From: Carnobacterium_A sp036639135
Lineage (GTDB): Bacteria > Bacillota > Bacilli > Lactobacillales > Carnobacteriaceae
Assembly (NCBI GenBank): GCA_036639135.1
Contig: JAVWJE010000005.1
Location: 1-41,681, forward strand
DNA: 41,681 bases
Direction: 5' to 3'
Shown: positions 1-8,893 of the stretch, one piece after another
Position numbering within the stretch: position 1 is the first letter of the stretch
How the letters are laid out: each line of letters opens with the position of its first letter
Notes under the pieces: generated by a model
Databases searched by the model: none
Told to the model about the DNA's origin: nothing
Seen by the model: only the letters and a program-made list of their open reading frames with translations
Program-made: the position numbers and the translations under genes

Positions 1-475
1 GTTGCTTTCCATTAGTGTAACCAATACTAAGCTGATCGCCTAACTTTTCTCTTCTTCTTCTTGCAAATTCTCCTGCAATTAAACCGGCATCTAGTAATAG
101 TTGTCTAGGGATTAACGTTTCTTGTTCTAACACTTCCGTATAAGTTTTTGATAAAGCTGTGCGGATGGCTTCTGGAGAAGCATGCTCGATACCTAAACTT
201 CCTCTGCGCTTTGGTTTAGCTTCGTCAATCGTTAAAAATGCATGTTTCACACCTGGTACAGCTCTTGAGATAGTTTTCCTTATTTTTTCTCCTGGAAAAT
301 CAGGATCAGTAAAGACGATAACTCCTCTTGTTGCTTGTGCTTTTTCAATTAACTTTAACGTTTCGACATTGATGGCTGATCCATTTGTTTCAATTGTATC
401 TGCCTCAAGTGACTCTTTTATTCTTCTCGTATCATCTCGTCCTTCAACGACAATAATCTCTTTTATTTTTTCCAT
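1..475 (-). CDS. rnmV: Ribonuclease M5, C-terminus cut by window edge
   Basis: RNase M5 carries out the final maturation of the 5S rRNA precursor. The reverse strand reads from ATG at 475 and stays open to base 1, giving about 158 residues of a family usually near 185. The N-terminus IIVVEGRDDTRRIKE is the Toprim-domain start with its catalytic Glu, and VIVFTDPDFPGEKIRK carries the Toprim DxD-type metal site. The start codon lies inside the end of tatD (13-base overlap), so the two genes are probably translationally coupled. metG-tatD-rnmV is the Bacillus gene order next to ksgA near the replication origin; ksgA would be expected just left of base 1. Confidence 0.93.
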   Translation of the reverse strand, partial: MEKIKEIIVVEGRDDTRRIKESLEADTIETNGSAINVETLKLIEKAQATRGVIVFTDPDFPGEKIRKTISRAVPGVKHAFLTIDEAKPKRRGSLGIEHASPEAIRTALSKTYTEVLEQETLIPRQLLLDAGLIAGEFARRRREKLGDQLSIGYTNGKQ

Positions 476-1242
476 TCGTCTAACCTAAACAACCTATTTG
501 CATTCTGCATTGTTTGAGCGGCTACTTCTTCATAAGAACAGTCTCTTAACTCTGCAACTTTTTCTGCGACATATTTAACATAAGCGGGCTCGTTACGTTT
601 TCCTCTATACGGAACAGGAGCAAGATAAGGAGCATCTGTTTCAATCAACAGCTTGTCAAAAGGAGCAGCTTTAGCTACATCTTTAGGTTCTTGTGCATTT
701 TTAAATGTTACTACTCCACTTAAAGAGATGTGCATACCTAAATCCAAGAAACGCTCCATCCACTGGGTATCTCCACTAAAACTATGCATGATACCTCCAA
801 TGTCTTCAACATGTTCTTCTTTTAGAATTTTATACGTATCTTCTATCGCATCGCGCATGTGGATACTAACAGGTAATTTTAATTCTTTTGCAATTTGTAG
901 TTGTCTTCTAAACACATCTTGTTGTTTTTGTTTAGGAGAAGTATCCCAATGGTAATCTAAACCCATTTCACCCATAGCTACTACTTTAGGTAGTTTTAAT
1001 TGTTGATACAATTGCTCTTCTATTATTTCAGTATATAAGGAGCTTTCAGTTGGATGCCAACCAATGATACTAAAAATCTCTGGATAAGTTTTGCTTAAAG
1101 CCAATGTTTTCTCTATCGTTAATGAATCAAAACCAACTACTGCCATCCGAGAAACGTCGTGTTCTTTAGCGCGTTGAATTGTTTCTGGAATTTCTTCATC
1201 AAATTCTTCTGCATTTAAATGGGTATGTGTATCAAATAACAT
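463..1242 (-). CDS. tatD: TatD family metal-dependent hydrolase
   Basis: A 259-residue TIM-barrel metallohydrolase of the TatD/YabD (YcfH) family, putative DNase or deoxyribonuclease-like enzyme, of normal length. Metal-binding motifs are visible in order: FDTHTHLNAEEF at the N-terminus, GEMGLDYHWD near residue 95, PVSIHMRDA near 125, MHSFSGD near 154 and LIETDAPYLAP near 200. ATG at 1242 is preceded by AAAGAAAGGAATGAAGAG. It lies between metG and rnmV on the same strand and overlaps rnmV by 13 bases. The family role in B. subtilis is not firmly settled; the family assignment is secure. Confidence 0.95.
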   Translation of the reverse strand: MLFDTHTHLNAEEFDEEIPETIQRAKEHDVSRMAVVGFDSLTIEKTLALSKTYPEIFSIIGWHPTESSLYTEIIEEQLYQQLKLPKVVAMGEMGLDYHWDTSPKQKQQDVFRRQLQIAKELKLPVSIHMRDAIEDTYKILKEEHVEDIGGIMHSFSGDTQWMERFLDLGMHISLSGVVTFKNAQEPKDVAKAAPFDKLLIETDAPYLAPVPYRGKRNEPAYVKYVAEKVAELRDCSYEEVAAQTMQNANRLFRLDEWKK

Positions 1243-1283
1243 CTCTTCATTCCTTTCTTTAATGACCTTTCAGCTCTAATTCA

Positions 1284-1325
1284 ATACCCTGCTAAATGTT
1301 CTTCAGCAGGGTATCTTTTTATTTT
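1284..1325 (+). terminator. Terminator-like hairpin between metG and tatD
   Basis: Perfect 10-base arms ATACCCTGCT / AGCAGGGTAT with an 11-base loop. The T-run (1316-1320 and following) lies on the plus strand, although both flanking genes are on the minus strand. In the minus direction the hairpin follows the metG stop codon but has no T-run after it. It may stop antisense transcription or separate the metG and tatD messages. Confidence 0.5.
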
Positions 1326-1331
1326 AAAAGT

Positions 1332-3354
1332 TTAGGCAACTTCAGACCCGTTTGGGGCTTCTTTAGGAGCTTCAATAATTTGCAATACGCCGTCTTTTTC
1401 AGCAGACAAAATCATACCTTGGCTAATTTCTCCGCGCATTTTACGAGGTTTCAAATTAGCGACAATAATAACTTTTTTGCCAATTAAGTCTGCTGGATTA
1501 GGATACCATTCAGCAATTCCAGAAAGAATTTGACGGTGATTTTCATCCCCAGCATCTAAGCGGAATTTTAGCAATTTATCTGCGCCTTCTACTTTTCCAC
1601 AATCGATTACTTCGGCAACTTTTAACTCCACTTTATCAAAATCTTCATATTTAATTTGTTTTTCCTTAACAGAAACTAACTGCGTTTCGGTCGGATTCCA
1701 CTCTGCTGGAATCACTTCTTCATCTTCAATCTCAGTCGAATCGCCATCCATTTGGTGTTTGATGTAAGCAACTTCTTCTTCCATATCTAAGCGTGGGAAG
1801 AGAGGCGTTCCTTTTGCAACAACTTGAGCATTATGTGGAAAGTTTCCGAATTGTACCGTTTCCCAGTTTCTTGAAGCTTCATCTTCAATACCCAATTGTC
1901 TAAATAATTCTTTTGGCCCTTGAGTCAAGAATGGTTGCAGTAGGATACCAGAAATTCTTAAACTTTCTGCCAAATGAACCATGATACTCTCCAAAACTTG
2001 TTTCTCCTCTTCATTTTTCGCTACTTTCCAAGGCTCAGTTTCATCAATATATTTATTTGCTCTTGAAATCAATACCCAAATATTACTTAACGCACTGCTA
2101 AATTGCATTTTTTCCATTTCAATCTGATAATTAGCTAGAACGGTTTCTGCTGTTTCTTTTAGCGAGTCGTCAAAATCCGTTACATTTCCAGCATACGTTG
2201 GGATTTCTCCATTAAAATACTTATTAATCATCGCAACTGTTCTGTTTAACAAATTGCCTAAATCATTTGCCAAATCATAATTCACTCTTGAAATAAAATC
2301 TTCTGGTGTAAATACGCCATCACTACCAAATGAAACTTCTCTCATTAGATAATAACGTAATGCGTCTAAACTATAGCGTTCAACTAACATCTCAGGATAT
2401 ACAACATTGCCTTTTGATTTTGACATTTTTCCGTCTTTCATTAATAACCAACCATGACCAAATATTTGTTTCGGTAACGGTAAATCTAAAGCCATTAACA
2501 TAATTGGCCAATAGATGGTATGGAAACGAACGATTTCTTCCAACCATGTGTACATCGGCTGGCCAAAACTTATCGAATAACGTTGTATCATCTGTACCAT
2601 ATCCTAAAGCAGTAATGTAGTTAGCTAATGCATCAATCCAAACATAAATAACATGTTTTGGGTTACTCGGTACTTTAACACCCCAAGAGAAGGTTGTTCT
2701 AGATACGGCTAAATCTTCTAAGCCTGGTTTGATAAAATTATTAACCATTTCATTTTTACGCGATTCAGGTTGAATAAAATCAGAATGAGTATTGTAATAA
2801 TCTAATAAACGATCAGCGTATTTACTCATCTTAAAGAAATAAGATTCTTCTTTTATCAGTTCTACAGGATGACCACTGTCTGGTGATTTCCCACTGATAA
2901 TATCTCCATCAACATTACGTTCAATATCAACAAGTTGTGTTTCAGTATAAAAAGTTTCATCAGGTACAGAATACCAGCCTTCATATTCATCTAAATAGAT
3001 ATCCCCTTGTGCCAAAAAGCGCTCAAAAATATCTGCTACTACTTTTTCATGAACAGGGTCTGTTGTTCTAATGAACTTATCGTTGCTAATTTCCAATAAT
3101 TTCCATAAATTTTGCATGTCATCAGCCATCTTATCCACGTATTCCTGTGGTGTAACATTTAATTCTTCTGCTTTATTTTCAATTTTTTGACCATGTTCAT
3201 CACTACCGGTCAAATAAAACACATCAAAACCAAGCATTCTTTTATAACGAGCCATCACATCACAGGCAATAGTAGAATAGGCATTTCCTATGTGTAACTT
3301 TCCGCTTGGATAATAGATTGGAGTTGTAATATAAAATGGTTTTTTCTCAGTCAA
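1332..3354 (-). pseudogene. metG: Methionyl-tRNA synthetase, frameshifted
   Basis: MetRS charges tRNA-Met and is normally essential. The N-terminal frame contains YYPSGKLHIGNAYS (class I HIGH motif). The C-terminal frame contains GKMSKSKGNV (KMSKS) and a C-terminal tRNA-binding (EMAP/Trbp111-like) domain of about 110 residues. The frames join near 2537-2541. After ADVHMVG the expected KEIVRFH is found two bases out of frame: the strand reads GGAAGAAATC where GGNAAAGAAATC is expected, so two As seem to be missing. The start is best placed at TTG 3354, since AAAGGAG lies just upstream of it; a longer frame from 3375 would place that ribosome-binding site inside the gene. Either a sequencing error, or another MetRS exists elsewhere. 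Confidence 0.9.
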
Positions 3355-3456
3355 AATAAGCGTCTCCTTTATCAATTCCTAAATTTTTTCGTTCATACAT
3401 TTCATCTGTACTCTTTTTATTTATTTTTCATTATTCAACTAAAACTATCCTACAGT

Positions 3457-3485
3457 AGTATACCACACAAAGATAGTCGGATAAG
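3457..3485 (-). promoter_or_regulatory. Probable metG promoter (extended -10)
   Basis: On the reverse strand TGGTATACT forms an extended -10 (TATACT, 3457-3462) about 100 bases upstream of the metG start. The matching -35 at 3480-3485 (CTTATC) is weak. No T-box or S-box motif was seen in this leader. Confidence 0.4.
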
Positions 3486-3606
3486 GACTTCTATCTCTAT
3501 TTTTTACTTATTTTATCCTTCTCAACACTCCTTTTATACACGGATTTAAAGTGTTTTTCTAGATTTCTGGGTTGTTTTAAACAACTTATCAAGGATAGTT
3601 TACTGT

Positions 3607-3660
3607 CTTTATCTCTAATTGTAAATGTTTCACGGGAAACATTTACAATTAGAGATAAAG
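3607..3660. promoter_or_regulatory. 54-bp palindrome with parS/Noc-site-like core
   Basis: Two perfect 25-base arms (3607-3631 and 3636-3660) surround the tetranucleotide ACGG. The core TGTTTCACGGGAAACA (3626-3641) matches the ParB site consensus TGTTNCACGTGAAACA at 15 of 16 positions. The centre CACGGG is half parS (CACGTG) and half Noc-binding site (CCCGGG). It lies between the divergent metG and DUF72 genes, where a transcription terminator is not expected. Binding by ParB or Noc is inference; a strong DNA cruciform or bidirectional regulator site is the alternative. Confidence 0.55.
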
Positions 3661-3733
3661 ATTTTTGTTCTTTTTAATAAATAAGGTAAACTAATAACAA
3701 TAGAATCTTTTGACGAAAAGGAGTTTTCATACC

Positions 3734-4573
3734 ATGATTACAATCGGCCTGACAGGTTGGAGCGACCACGAATTGTTGACAACTCACAAAACTAGAAAAC
3801 TAGAAGACTACGCTTCTCATTTTCCTTTTGTTGAACTGGATACTAGCTTTTATGCTATTCCGTCTAAAAAAAATATTTTAAGTTGGATAAATAAAACACC
3901 TGAAAAATTCCAATTTATTCCTAAAGCTTTTCAAGCTATGACACAACACAAAGAATGGATTGATTTTTTTCCATCTCAAAAAGTGATGTTCCAAAACTAC
4001 ATTGCAGCATTTGAGCCCATGATAGAAGCCGGTAAAGTTAAAGCTTTTTTATTTCAGTTCCCTCCATTTTTTCACTATACAAAAGAACATTTAACCTATT
4101 TAAAGAATATAAGGACTTGGATGGGCGATTTGCCAGTAGCTATCGAATTCCGACATTCCAGTTGGTATACTGAAGAAAATCAACCACTTACGTTAGTTTT
4201 TTTAGAAAAGCATCAATTTATCCATGCTGTTATCGATCAACCTCAAACTCCAGGGAATAGTATTCCAATGATTGCGGCTGCTACTAATAAAGAACTGACA
4301 CTTTTTCGTTTACATGGCCGCAATTACGAAGGTTGGCTAAATTCAACTGGACAAAATTGGCGTGAAAAGAGAACATTTTATGATTACAGTGAGGCTGAAT
4401 TGACTAGTTTTATTCCTATCATCCTCTCATTAGAAAATACATCTAAAGAGGTTGCCGTTATTTTCAATAATAATTCTGGTGGTCATGCTGCTAGTAACGC
4501 TAAATACTTACAAAAATTATTAAATCTAACTTTTGATCAATTGGGACCTCAACAACTTAACCTATTCGATTAA
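3734..4573 (+). CDS. DUF72 family protein (YecE-like)
   Basis: A 279-residue member of the DUF72/YecE family, which has a TIM-barrel-like fold and no settled function. The N-terminus MITIGLTGWSDHELL is the typical family start, followed by FVELDTSFYAIPS and, near residue 135, LPVAIEFRHSSWY. ATG 3734 was chosen because AAAAGGAG lies about 10 bases upstream; a longer frame from TTG 3710 would place that ribosome-binding site inside the gene. It stands alone, divergent from metG, and ends at a bidirectional terminator shared with the convergent gene. Confidence 0.88.
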   Translation: MITIGLTGWSDHELLTTHKTRKLEDYASHFPFVELDTSFYAIPSKKNILSWINKTPEKFQFIPKAFQAMTQHKEWIDFFPSQKVMFQNYIAAFEPMIEAGKVKAFLFQFPPFFHYTKEHLTYLKNIRTWMGDLPVAIEFRHSSWYTEENQPLTLVFLEKHQFIHAVIDQPQTPGNSIPMIAAATNKELTLFRLHGRNYEGWLNSTGQNWREKRTFYDYSEAELTSFIPIILSLENTSKEVAVIFNNNSGGHAASNAKYLQKLLNLTFDQLGPQQLNLFD

Positions 4574-4599
4574 AAAGATCCCTTTTTATTGTTCTAAGT

Positions 4600-4634
4600 A
4601 AAAAAGCAGATAGCCTTTTAGCCATCTGCTTTTA
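4600..4634. terminator. Bidirectional terminator
   Basis: Hairpin AAAAGCAGATAGC / GCCATCTGCTTTT with A/T tracts on both sides, between the convergent DUF72 gene and the monooxygenase remnant. Confidence 0.8.
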
Positions 4635-4638
4635 TCTT

Positions 4639-5631
4639 TTAAAGCAATTCTTTTGCTAACAAACGATAGACATCTAATCGTTTTTGTTGCGAGTGTGGAA
4701 TGCTACAAATCATCGCCTCATCAAATCCGTAATACTCTTGTTCTTCTTTTAACAGATCCGCAACTTCTTTAGCTGTTCCTACAAGGTGTAACTTTCGATT
4801 ATCTTTGATCACTCTCTTATCTGTTTCTGTTAATGGATAATTTTGGGCTTCTTCTGGTGTTAATAAGTTGGTAGATTTGCCTTGCATTAACCATAATCTA
4901 GCTATATCTTGCGGCAATGCTTCAAATTCAGCTTCTTCTTTTGTTTCAGCAACTGTAACTAAATAAGCCACACTAATTTCTGGTTTTTGCATGAAAGAAG
5001 ATGGCACAAAATTATCTTTGTACTGATCCAATATTTCTTTTGTCATTCCACCCATAAAAAATTGAGCAAATGAATAGCCTACTCCCATACGTGCCGCCTC
5101 TAAAGCACTATTTCCGCTCGAACCTAGCAACCAAGCTTCTGGTAATGTCACTCCAGAAGGTGTTGCAATCGTCTGATTGTATAGTCGATCATTTGGAATT
5201 TCATCATTAATTAATTTTAAAGTCGTATCTAATTTTTCATACATATTGTCTAAAAGCGGTTGGCGTCCTTCCGATAAAGCGTACATTGCGTTTCGATCTC
5301 CGCCTGGTGCTCTTCCTACTCCAAAATCTATTCGACCGGGTGAAAATGCACTCAATGTTTTAAATACTTCAGCCATTTTTAAAGGTGAATAATGCATAAT
5401 CATGATGCCACCTGTTCCTATACTAATATTTTTTGTTTTCGCCGATAAACGAGAAATCTTAATCTCTGGTGCTGAACTTGCGTATCAATTTGTGCCATGG
5501 TGTTCTGCCATCCAAAAACGACTATAGCCTAACTCATCTGCCAAAACGGCTAATTCTTCTGCTTTGTTTAAAGCTTCTAATGCTGTATTTCCACTAGTGA
5601 TAGGTGCTTGATCCAATACACTTAACTTCAT
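4639..5631 (-). pseudogene. LLM-class flavin oxidoreductase, nonsense mutation
   Basis: Luciferase-like monooxygenase family (bacterial luciferase-like F420/FMN oxidoreductases, YceB-like). The full frame from ATG 5631 would encode 330 residues, a normal length. The N-terminus MKLSVLDQAPITSG and SRFWMAEHHGTN are intact. Codon 49 is TGA (5485-5487), then the same frame resumes with YASSAPEIKISRLSAKTKN and runs to the stop at 4639. Later motifs (GRIDFGVGRAPGG, LLGSSGNSALEAARMG) are intact. One base change, for example Ser TCA to TGA, explains it. The downstream part could reinitiate at ATG 5403, but would lack the first beta strands of the barrel, so it is called broken. Confidence 0.85.
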
Positions 5632-5887
5632 TATCTATTGTCATCCCTTCTACTTCACAATCTGTTGTCTATGTAAAATAGTATATCAGTTTCTGTTTAG
5701 AATGACAGAAATTCAGCTCCTTGCTTATCATTTTTCATAGATACAACTAGCTGTACTCTTAATTTTTAAAGTATATTCACTCTTTTATAATGACCCTACT
5801 CTTTGTTTAAGAGTTATATTAAGGCCTCGACTACTTTTATATCCATTTAATAAATTAGTTCCAATAACCTTGTACCTTCAAAAATGT

Positions 5888-5918
5888 AATAGAAATAAGA
5901 GAAGGGTATTTCTATTTA
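5888..5918 (-). terminator. Terminator of the small membrane gene
   Basis: On the reverse strand AAATAGAAATA and TTATTTCTATT pair around CCCTTCTC, followed by ACATTTTTG. It overlaps the last codons of the gene ending at 5912. Confidence 0.5.
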
Positions 5919-6232
5919 GTGGTTACATTTTTGTATAAAACGATATGCACAACATTTAATGTAAGTGTTCCAATAAGTAAAATACCTGCTACCCAGTTTA
6001 ACGTGGGAGAAGTATCCATCAGTGCAGTCCAATCTTGAATATGGACTAAATAATTATTATAGGAAATTTGAAACCACAATGCAGTAGCGCAAGCTCCCAC
6101 ACTAACTAGCAAAAGCAGTAGTGAGACATTCCCTTTGCTCTTTTTGTGTCTTATTATTCCAAAGAAAGGAATAAGCCAAGCAATCAACCCTAGAATTAAA
6201 CTACCTAGATTAAGCCAACTGTAATCAATCAT
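5912..6232 (-). CDS. Small membrane protein, unknown function
   Basis: A 106-residue protein with three predicted membrane segments: about residues 6-24 (LGSLILGLIAWLIPFFGII), 34-52 (VSLLLLLVSVGACATALWF) and 79-97 (NWVAGILLIGTLTLNVVHI). A basic loop RHKKSKG follows the first segment. The start is ATG 6232 (MIDYSW), preceded by GAAAGGG at the usual distance; the frame is open to 6265, but no ribosome-binding site supports that start. I do not recognise the family. It lies downstream of the ECF transporter operon but is separated from it by about 90 bases. Confidence 0.65.
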   Translation of the reverse strand: MIDYSWLNLGSLILGLIAWLIPFFGIIRHKKSKGNVSLLLLLVSVGACATALWFQISYNNYLVHIQDWTALMDTSPTLNWVAGILLIGTLTLNVVHIVLYKNVTTK

Positions 6233-6325
6233 AAGAACAACCCTTTCAAAATATTCATCATACATTTAACTCATTCACTAATTTATCTTTTACTAAGTTT
6301 CTAGTATCGCGTTTCCTTCTCCTTT

Positions 6326-7156
6326 TCACTGAAAAGGATTATAAAAGCGACTACCATTTTGATACGTTACCACTAAACTTCCGATAAATATAAATACCCC
6401 TACTAAAATAGTTAGGTAATCTTTTTTAGTTGCTTTTTTCTCACTATACCAAGTACGTTTTTTATGTTTGCCAAAGCCACGTAGTTCCATCGCATTGCTG
6501 ATGACCTCAATACGATCTAAACTTGATAAAATCAAGGGTATAATAATTGCCGACACATTTTTGACGCGCTTTATTAATGTTTCATTTCGGGAAATATCTA
6601 TCCCTCGTGCTTGTTGAGTTTGCGAAATACTCCGAAAATCACGTTGAATATCAGGTATATAACGCAATGCAAGCGAAACTGAATAAGAGATCTTATAATT
6701 GACGCCTATCTTATTAAGAGAAGCAGCAAATTCACTAGGATGGGTTGTAACAATAAAGAGTAATGCCACTGGAATTACAACAAAATACTTTAGCGTTACA
6801 TTCAATTGATAAAACAATTGTTCTAAAGTAAGATTGTATCTCTCCCAAATATGGATAATTTCATGGCTTGTTCCATAAATGCGGACTCCTTCTTGAGGCG
6901 AAAATAGATAAATAGCAAGATTATTTAATAGTAAAAAAAACAAGATAAATAGCAAGATAAAACCAATTTCTCGTATTTTTATTTTAGAAATAGAAAATAC
7001 CACAAGACTTATGATAAGCAAACTAAACAAAACACGGGTATCATAAGTTAGCATCGCAGCTGTCGAGAATAAAAGGAAGACAATCAACTTTGTTGCCCCT
7101 GATAAAGCATGAACTGGAGAACGACGATCAATATAAGCCAACATCTCTACTGCCAT
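6326..7156 (-). CDS. ECF transporter transmembrane component EcfT
   Basis: A 276-residue membrane subunit of an energy-coupling factor (ECF) vitamin/micronutrient importer. Hydrophobic segments fill the first 150 residues and a final helix lies near 250-268. The two Ala-Arg-Gly-type coupling motifs that dock into the ATPases are present: QARGIDISR near residue 185 and MELRGFGKHKK near 225. It overlaps the ATPase gene by 10 bases and is the last gene of the operon SAM hydrolase - S-component - ATPase - EcfT. A dedicated EcfT next to its own S-component suggests a group I ECF system. Confidence 0.92.
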   Translation of the reverse strand: MAVEMLAYIDRRSPVHALSGATKLIVFLLFSTAAMLTYDTRVLFSLLIISLVVFSISKIKIREIGFILLFILFFLLLNNLAIYLFSPQEGVRIYGTSHEIIHIWERYNLTLEQLFYQLNVTLKYFVVIPVALLFIVTTHPSEFAASLNKIGVNYKISYSVSLALRYIPDIQRDFRSISQTQQARGIDISRNETLIKRVKNVSAIIIPLILSSLDRIEVISNAMELRGFGKHKKRTWYSEKKATKKDYLTILVGVFIFIGSLVVTYQNGSRFYNPFQ

Positions 7157-8862
7157 ATTTTCCGCACCCCCTTATCATAGTGAATAAACATAGAAACAAA
7201 ATCTTGTTGATTTGGAATTCCAGCTTTTTCAGCTAACGTGTATAAAGAAGTTTGGGTTAGATTTGCTTGAGCAATTAATGACAAATTTGCTAGCACCTCG
7301 ACTGGTGATGCATCTGCAAGCAATTGACCATTGCCAATGACTAGCGTTCTAGATGTGTATTCCAACATCAGATGCATATCATGAGTAATCATTAAAATAG
7401 TCACTCCCTGTTGATTCAACTCAATTAAAAAGCTCATAATCTCTGTATAATGACGGAAGTCTTGTCCTGCAGTTGGTTCATCTAAAATTAACACCTCTGG
7501 CTCCAAGACAAGTATAGCTGCTATAGTGACTCGTTTTTTTTGACCAAAACTTAAAGCTGAAATCGGCCAATTACGAAAAGCATATAAGCCACAAATGGTT
7601 AGTGTTTTTGCAACACGTTTCACTATCTCATCTTCTGATATATTGCGTAACCTTAATCCTAAGGCAACTTCATCAAAAATCAAATGTTGAGAAATCATTT
7701 GATTTGGATTTTGCATAACCAACCCAATTGCTTCCGCCCGCTTTGTAATTGTATTCTTACTAATATTATTGCCTTGATAAATAATTTTCCCTGATTGTTG
7801 GCGTTCAAAACCACAAATTAGCTTTGATAATGTTGATTTTCCTGTTCCATTTTTGCCAACAATACTAACCATTTCTCCTTTTTTAATTGAGAAACTAATA
7901 CCAGTTAAAGTATTTTCGGTATTTGGATAGTGGTAAGAAAGGTTCTCTATTTGTAGAATAGCCTCTGTTTGTTGAGTGACGTTAATTCGATCGTACTGTT
8001 GATACCAATCTTGTAGCATGGTTTTATCTTGTTTTGTAATCTTTAATAAGTCGATGTGTTCCGGATGCATATCTGAAGTGATGAAAATACCAGCATATTG
8101 TAAAGCTTTCAAATAAAGAGGTTCTCGTAGGTAACTATCTGCTAAGACAGTTGTTGCTAACAAGTTTGCTGGAACAGAATCGGCTACAATACGACCTTCA
8201 CTCATTACAATAATACGGTCAACCTCACGATACAGTACATCTTCTAAGCGATGCTCAATAATGACGGTAGTTTTATTTGTTTGTTTTTGTAAATCATCAA
8301 TCAAAGCAATTGCATGCTTACCCGTTGCAGGATCTAAATTTGCTAAAGGTTCATCGAACAATAGAATATCAACATCATCAACGAGTACACCAGCCATCGA
8401 TGCTCGTTGCTTTAGACCACCAGATAACTCATGGATAGATGCATTTAAATAGTCTTCAATTTTTACTAATTCAGCGACTTGAGCAACTTGTTCATGCATT
8501 TTTTCTTGTGCAACTACATCATTTTCTAAAGCAAAAGCAATATCTTCGCCCACAGTTAAACCAATGAATTGTCCATCTAAGTCCTGTAGAACCGTTCCCA
8601 CCATTTTTGATAATTGAAAAATATCCAGTGTGCTTGTTTCTTTCCCATTAATCTTGCAAGAGCCACTGCTGTCACCCCTATACGCAAAAGGAACTAGCCC
8701 ATTAATACAATGCGCTAGTGTACTTTTCCCTGAACCAGACGGACCAACAATCACTATTTTTTCACCCCGATGAACGATTAAATTAATATCATGCAATGTC
8801 GGTTCTGTTTGACTTCGGTATTTAAATGTAAATGATTTGAACTCAATAGCCACTCGGTTCAT
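7147..8862 (-). CDS. ECF transporter ATPase, fused two-domain (YkoD-like)
   Basis: About 571 residues with two complete ABC ATPase domains in one chain, so it replaces the usual EcfA/EcfA' pair. Domain 1: Walker A GPSGSGKST, signature LSGGLKQR, Walker B ILLFDEPLANLDPA. Domain 2 (from about residue 305): Walker A GKNGTGKST, signature LSFGQKKR, Walker B VLILDEPTAGQD, switch His in MITHDMH. The start is ATG 8862 (MNRVAIEF) because AAAAGGAG lies 8 bases upstream; the longer frame from 8883 would bury that site. The next gene overlaps its end by 10 bases. Family: COG1123-like double ATPases such as B. subtilis YkoD. Confidence 0.93.
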   Translation of the reverse strand: MNRVAIEFKSFTFKYRSQTEPTLHDINLIVHRGEKIVIVGPSGSGKSTLAHCINGLVPFAYRGDSSGSCKINGKETSTLDIFQLSKMVGTVLQDLDGQFIGLTVGEDIAFALENDVVAQEKMHEQVAQVAELVKIEDYLNASIHELSGGLKQRASMAGVLVDDVDILLFDEPLANLDPATGKHAIALIDDLQKQTNKTTVIIEHRLEDVLYREVDRIIVMSEGRIVADSVPANLLATTVLADSYLREPLYLKALQYAGIFITSDMHPEHIDLLKITKQDKTMLQDWYQQYDRINVTQQTEAILQIENLSYHYPNTENTLTGISFSIKKGEMVSIVGKNGTGKSTLSKLICGFERQQSGKIIYQGNNISKNTITKRAEAIGLVMQNPNQMISQHLIFDEVALGLRLRNISEDEIVKRVAKTLTICGLYAFRNWPISALSFGQKKRVTIAAILVLEPEVLILDEPTAGQDFRHYTEIMSFLIELNQQGVTILMITHDMHLMLEYTSRTLVIGNGQLLADASPVEVLANLSLIAQANLTQTSLYTLAEKAGIPNQQDFVSMFIHYDKGVRKIWQ

Positions 8863-8893
8863 AATTCGGCTCCTTTTCGCCATTGAAAGAATC

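Noticed and set aside
3607..3660. The long palindrome as a transcription terminator
   Set aside because: It lies between divergent genes, so no transcript is expected to end there, and its core matches parS too well.
4639..5403. Downstream part of the monooxygenase as an independent gene
   Set aside because: The frame continues upstream through the TGA to a full normal N-terminus at 5631, and the shorter product would lack the first part of the barrel.
5485..5487. TGA in the monooxygenase as a selenocysteine codon
   Set aside because: No SECIS-like hairpin directly after it was evident, and the family has no redox Cys/Sec at this position; a nonsense change is simpler.
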